Shown: piece by piece, positions 24,441-27,071 of the stretch
Position numbering within the stretch: position 1 is the stretch's first letter
Layout of the letters: the number at the start of each line of letters is the position of its first letter
Source of the DNA: an uncultured PS1 clade bacterium
Lineage (GTDB): Bacteria; Pseudomonadota; Gammaproteobacteria; PS1; Pseudothioglobaceae
Reading direction: 5' to 3'
NCBI GenBank assembly: GCA_937950605.1
Contig: CALFDA010000088.1
Coordinates: forward strand, 1 to 27,071
Length of the DNA: 27,071 bases
Translations under genes and position numbers: made by a program
Notes under the pieces: model-generated
What the model was told of the DNA's origin: nothing
Seen by the model: the letters and a program-made list of their open reading frames with translations, nothing else
Databases searched by the model: none

Positions 24441-25587
24441 TTTTGATATTATTATTATAGGTGGCGGCATGGTTGGACAAGCGTTTGCCTTGTCGATGGC
24501 AAAGCATAACATAAGCATAGCGATTATTGAGCCAAATAACCCAAACCCTAAAATTGAGCAAACATTTCATACGCGTGTTAGTGCTATCACGCCCGCATCA
24601 GAAAGGCTATTAAAGACTATCGGAGTATGGAGTTTAATCAAGCGTAAACAGGCTTTTACTAATACTAGCGTATGGGATCAAAACTCGCATGGAGATATAT
24701 ATTTTTCAGCAACTGACGATAAAAAAACACATCTAGGGCATATTATAGAGAATGATTGTATACAATCAGCAATGCACGCAGCCTTGTCCGACACCCAAGT
24801 AGAATTTATCAATAATAAACTTGCCGATATTAATAAAACCGAACAAGGTTATCAGGTGATTTTAGATAACGGTAAACAGTTCGAGTGTAGTCTATTGATT
24901 GGCGCAGATGGCGCATGTTCACGCACTAGAGATTTAGCAGGAATAGCATTTAGTGAACATGATTATCAACAAAAAGCCATTGTTTGTAATGTTCGTGCAA
25001 CCCAGAGTTTCAAAAAAACGACTTGGCAACGGTTCTTATCTAGTAGTATTATCGCATTGTTACCGCTTTGCGATAATCAAGCATCAATTGTTTGGTCAGC
25101 AGAAAACCACCTAGCCGATGAATTATTAGCATTACCAGTTCAAGATTTTGCCAAACAACTTAGCATGGGCGTAGAGGGGCGTTTTGGTCAATTCGAAATA
25201 CTTAGCAAAATCCAAGCTTTTCCATTGATTGAGAGAAGTGCCAAAGACTACGTAGAAAAAAATTTAGCACTTATTGGCGATGCAGCACATAATATTCATC
25301 CATTAGCAGGTCAAGGAGTTAATTTAGGATTTGCAGATGTTCGTGAATTATCACAACAATTAGCAACAAATATTGATACTTTAGGACATTATTTAATATT
25401 AAGAAAATACGCAAGGGCTAGAAGACTAAACAACGAGTTAATGGCAAAAACCATGAGAGGTTTGAATTGGATTTACAAAGAAAATAATGAACCATTCAGA
25501 TGGGCACGAGGCTTTGGCATGAATTTAGTTAATAAAAATCCTAAACTTAAATCATTTTTTCAAGGACATGCAACAGGTGCTTATTGA
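24433..25587 (+). CDS. UbiH/UbiF/UbiI family FAD-dependent ubiquinone hydroxylase
   Basis: This 384-residue flavin monooxygenase very probably hydroxylates the ring of a ubiquinone precursor at the membrane surface. GGGMVG (10-15) binds the ADP part of FAD, GADGACSRTRDLAG starts at 157, and GDAAHNIHPLAGQGVNLGF (282-300) is the family signature. FHTRVSAITPASERLL and LGHIIEN are also typical of the Ubi subgroup. The start is GTG 24433, inside the end of pmbA, which brings in the FDIIIIGGG strand at the right distance. Which ring position (C1, C5 or C6) cannot be told from sequence alone. It is the last gene of the hisA run. Confidence 0.9.
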   Translation: MGSFDIIIIGGGMVGQAFALSMAKHNISIAIIEPNNPNPKIEQTFHTRVSAITPASERLLKTIGVWSLIKRKQAFTNTSVWDQNSHGDIYFSATDDKKTHLGHIIENDCIQSAMHAALSDTQVEFINNKLADINKTEQGYQVILDNGKQFECSLLIGADGACSRTRDLAGIAFSEHDYQQKAIVCNVRATQSFKKTTWQRFLSSSIIALLPLCDNQASIVWSAENHLADELLALPVQDFAKQLSMGVEGRFGQFEILSKIQAFPLIERSAKDYVEKNLALIGDAAHNIHPLAGQGVNLGFADVRELSQQLATNIDTLGHYLILRKYARARRLNNELMAKTMRGLNWIYKENNEPFRWARGFGMNLVNKNPKLKSFFQGHATGAY

Positions 25588-25720
25588 TTGAGCGGTAGAT
25601 ATCTTCTACTTCACTAACTTGCCAAAAAAATCTAACTGTGTTCAGAGAAACAACGCGTTGGAAAGTAGCAAACTGCGAAATATATAAATAAAATTAGACA
25701 AAGTCAAACCAAAGTGGGTT

Positions 25721-26163
25721 ATGACATCATCTTTAATGATGCTTTTATCTGCTTGTGGTGGTGGGTCGGGACAAGTATCTGCTATAACAAAAAACATCAA
25801 TAATATGACACCAAAGCAGCGAGAGGAATTAGTTAGTGCATATGATAAATTAATCCCAGAACAGCAAGCGGCTTTAGCCAATAAGTTGAGCCATTTAACC
25901 CCAGAGCAATTACAGGATTTAACTCAGGCACAAATAAGTAGGTATATCCAAGAGATAGCAACCCAGCACAAAACTATAATGCTGATGGCTTTGACACAGA
26001 TGGTAAATATGTTGGTTCTACAGTTGTGGTTGATAAAATAGTTGTGGGGGCTAACACTGGCAATATTAGAATTTGCCAATTTGGTGCCGAGAATGAACTG
26101 GATATTCGTGCTATGGGTACGGCTGATGCTAAAACTGCTATCGAAGCGATAAAAAAGTGCTAA
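25721..26163 (+). pseudogene. Frameshifted small lipoprotein gene
   Basis: ATG 25721 opens MTSSLMMLLSACGGGSG, a short signal with a lipobox (LSAC). It is followed by a helical, Gln/Leu-rich region with three imperfect repeats (MTPKQREEL, LIPEQQAAL, LTPEQLQDL). After about 25945 coding character moves to the next frame: NPAQNYNADGFDTDGKYVG and so on, ending in AIEAIKKC at TAA 26161-26163, while the original frame degenerates to a stop at 26041. One missing base would restore a protein of about 147 residues. The frame also runs upstream to an ATA at 25688 that would give a better n-region (KLDKVKPK), hinting that the original start is lost. Product unknown; either a real pseudogene or a sequencing error. 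Confidence 0.62.
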
Positions 26164-26340
26164 CAATTCGCCCAAACTTAATTTCAGTACAGAATAAGGA
26201 TATAGTTATAGATAATGGGGTTAGCCATCAAAACAGATATTAACAACACAATAAAAGTATACAAAGAAGGTTCTACAACTTGGGTTGATGTGTTCGATGG
26301 AATTGTTTTATAGGATATGCTAAACAACTAACAACTTAGA

Positions 26341-26450
26341 AAATACGAAAAATAGTGCTTTTTTATCCAAAAAACAAGAAACACTACATAGTTTGCCAAG
26401 TTTTTGAATAAAAAAAGATGTTGTTGCGTGTATTTTGGTTGTATTAAGAT
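26341..26450 (+). repeat. Degenerate repeat, copy B
   Basis: This copy shares ordered blocks with copy A at 10762-10866 in the same orientation: AAATAC, TTTATCCAAAAAA, AAGAAA, CCAA-TTTTTGAATAAA, and a TTG-rich end reaching GTAT-AAGA. It is non-coding in all frames over this length. Confidence 0.4.
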
Positions 26451-26497
26451 AATGCTAGACTAAAACAAAAATTATGTTTTGGCTGAGTATAAGTAAT

Positions 26498-26524
26498 AAA
26501 AAAGCACTTAAAAAGTGCTTTTTA
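26498..26524 (-). terminator. Intrinsic terminator after rpmA
   Basis: AAGCACTT (26502-26509) pairs with AAGTGCTT (26513-26520) around AAA, flanked by an A-run on the left and a T-run on the right. On the minus strand it follows the rpmA stop by about 20 bases and ends in U residues. It is symmetric, so it could also stop transcripts coming from the plus strand. Confidence 0.85.
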
Positions 26525-26542
26525 GTTGTTTGTTTAAAAAAA

Positions 26543-26800
26543 TTATGCACTTTCAACCGAAACATATTGACGCATAAACTTGCCTTTTCTAGCAAAAACT
26601 ACTTTGCCATCTGTTGTGGCAAACAATGTATCGTCCCTACCCTTGCGAACATTGACACCTGGGTGGAATTTGGAACCTCTTTGACGCACTAAAATATTGC
26701 CTGCTAATACCGATTGACCGCCAAATCTTTTAACGCCAAGCCGTTTTGATACGGAATCTCTGCCATTATTAGTGCTACCGCCTGCTTTTTTGTGTGCCAT
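26543..26800 (-). CDS. rpmA: 50S ribosomal protein L27
   Basis: This 85-residue ribosomal protein has an N-terminus that reaches the peptidyl-transferase centre. MAHKKAGGSTNNGRDSVSKRLGVKRFGG is the canonical start and VLAGNILVRQRG is the family signature. The length equals E. coli L27. ATG 26800 is preceded by AGGAG. It follows rplU by 8 bases, the nearly universal rplU-rpmA order. obgE, often next, is not here; a terminator follows instead. Confidence 0.99.
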   Translation of the reverse strand: MAHKKAGGSTNNGRDSVSKRLGVKRFGGQSVLAGNILVRQRGSKFHPGVNVRKGRDDTLFATTDGKVVFARKGKFMRQYVSVESA

Positions 26801-26808
26801 TGTGTCTC

Positions 26809-27071
26809 CTAAGAATTAATTTTTGTAATTTCAAGTTCAGTAAACAATTGCCTATGTCCTTGTCGCTTCATTGAGTGTTTACGACGACGGAATTTAATGA
26901 TGCTTACTTTTTTTCTTTTGCCCTGTGAAATCACTTTCGCCTCGACACTAGCCTTATCCACCAGCGGAGAACCTACTTTAACCTTATCGCCATCAGCAAC
27001 CATTAAAACATCTTTGAAAGTAACCTTATTGCCTAAATCAACTTCTAATTTTTCAACTTTTAAGGTTGTGC
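26809..27071 (-). CDS. rplU: 50S ribosomal protein L21, N-terminus cut by window edge
   Basis: The minus-strand frame is open from the right window edge (27071) to the stop at 26809, giving 86 residues of an expected 103 or so. The visible text runs KVEKLEVDLGNKVTFKDVLMVADGDKVKVG, then VEAKVISQGKRKKVSIIKFRRRKHSMKRQGHRQLFTELEI. This is the L21 pattern, including the basic KFRRRK..RKxGHRQ region that binds 23S rRNA. A Met at 27003 is internal, not the start. It is cotranscribed with rpmA. Confidence 0.97.
   Translation of the reverse strand, partial: TTLKVEKLEVDLGNKVTFKDVLMVADGDKVKVGSPLVDKASVEAKVISQGKRKKVSIIKFRRRKHSMKRQGHRQLFTELEITKINS

Larger units (their letters stand above)
26164..26542. 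other. Debris region between lipoprotein remnant and rpmA
   Basis: This stretch holds no intact gene. It contains a 32-codon open frame at 26215-26313 whose predicted text (IKTDINNTIKVYKEGSTTWVDVFDG) looks like real protein but has no recognisable family. An adjacent frame reads RPNLISVQNKDIVIDNG just before it, suggesting a second frame-broken gene fragment. Copy B of a degenerate repeat (26341-26450) and the rpmA terminator (26498-26524) fill the remainder. Confidence 0.5.

Noticed and set aside
1..27071. CRISPR arrays, tRNA and rRNA genes, riboswitches, phage integrase or attachment sites
   Set aside because: I looked for regular spaced repeats, cloverleaf-like segments and integrase motifs by eye and saw none; a covariance-model scan would be needed to exclude small RNAs fully.

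Overview
The window is an AT-rich chromosomal segment of a gammaproteobacterium. The strongest hints to lineage are protein-level resemblance (Trk, ProRS, PPase, enolase, CoaD, RsmD, RnfH), the ntrY-ntrX-trkA-trkH cluster and the low GC. Together these fit a compact marine sulfur-oxidiser of the SUP05/Thioglobus/bivalve-symbiont type. That placement is inference; no rRNA or taxonomic marker gene was searched.

Left edge (1-1183): a minus-strand adenine-N6 DNA methyltransferase runs off the window. It is followed by about 560 bases of very AT-rich, gene-poor sequence. Next (1184-2907) come two overlapping plus-strand genes, an orphan ZnuA-like metal-binding protein with an eroded ligand set and bioC (biotin synthesis). 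A 300-base gap with possible transposase debris separates these from the next cluster.

3208-8786 (minus): ntrY-ntrX-trkA-trkH, a membrane histidine kinase, its response regulator and the two Trk potassium-uptake proteins. The regulator has a receiver and a Fis-type helix-turn-helix but lacks the sigma-54 AAA+ domain normal for NtrX. This is the most interesting protein architecture in the window.

9021-17857 (plus): rnd-ppa, rsmD-coaD, dnaK, dnaJ, then eno with a CNNM/CorB-like transporter gene. A convincing sigma-32 type heat-shock promoter lies before dnaK, and an intrinsic terminator lies between dnaK and dnaJ. grpE is not beside them.

17973-20467 (minus): proS-psd, translationally coupled. 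20504-25587 (plus): a site-2-protease-family gene, then a tightly packed run hisA-rnfH-corC-pmbA-ubiquinone hydroxylase with overlapping or abutting stops and starts.

25588-27071: a decayed lipoprotein gene with a -1 frameshift, further gene debris, a degenerate repeat shared with the ppa-rsmD gap, and a terminator. The minus-strand ribosomal pair rplU (cut by the window edge) and rpmA closes the window.

Most of the window is conserved housekeeping content. I do not see a convincing undescribed multi-gene system. The items worth following up are the truncated NtrX, the edge methyltransferase, the altered ZnuA-like protein, the decaying lipoprotein locus, and the repeated placement of -10-like boxes very close to start codons that lack Shine-Dalgarno sequences.
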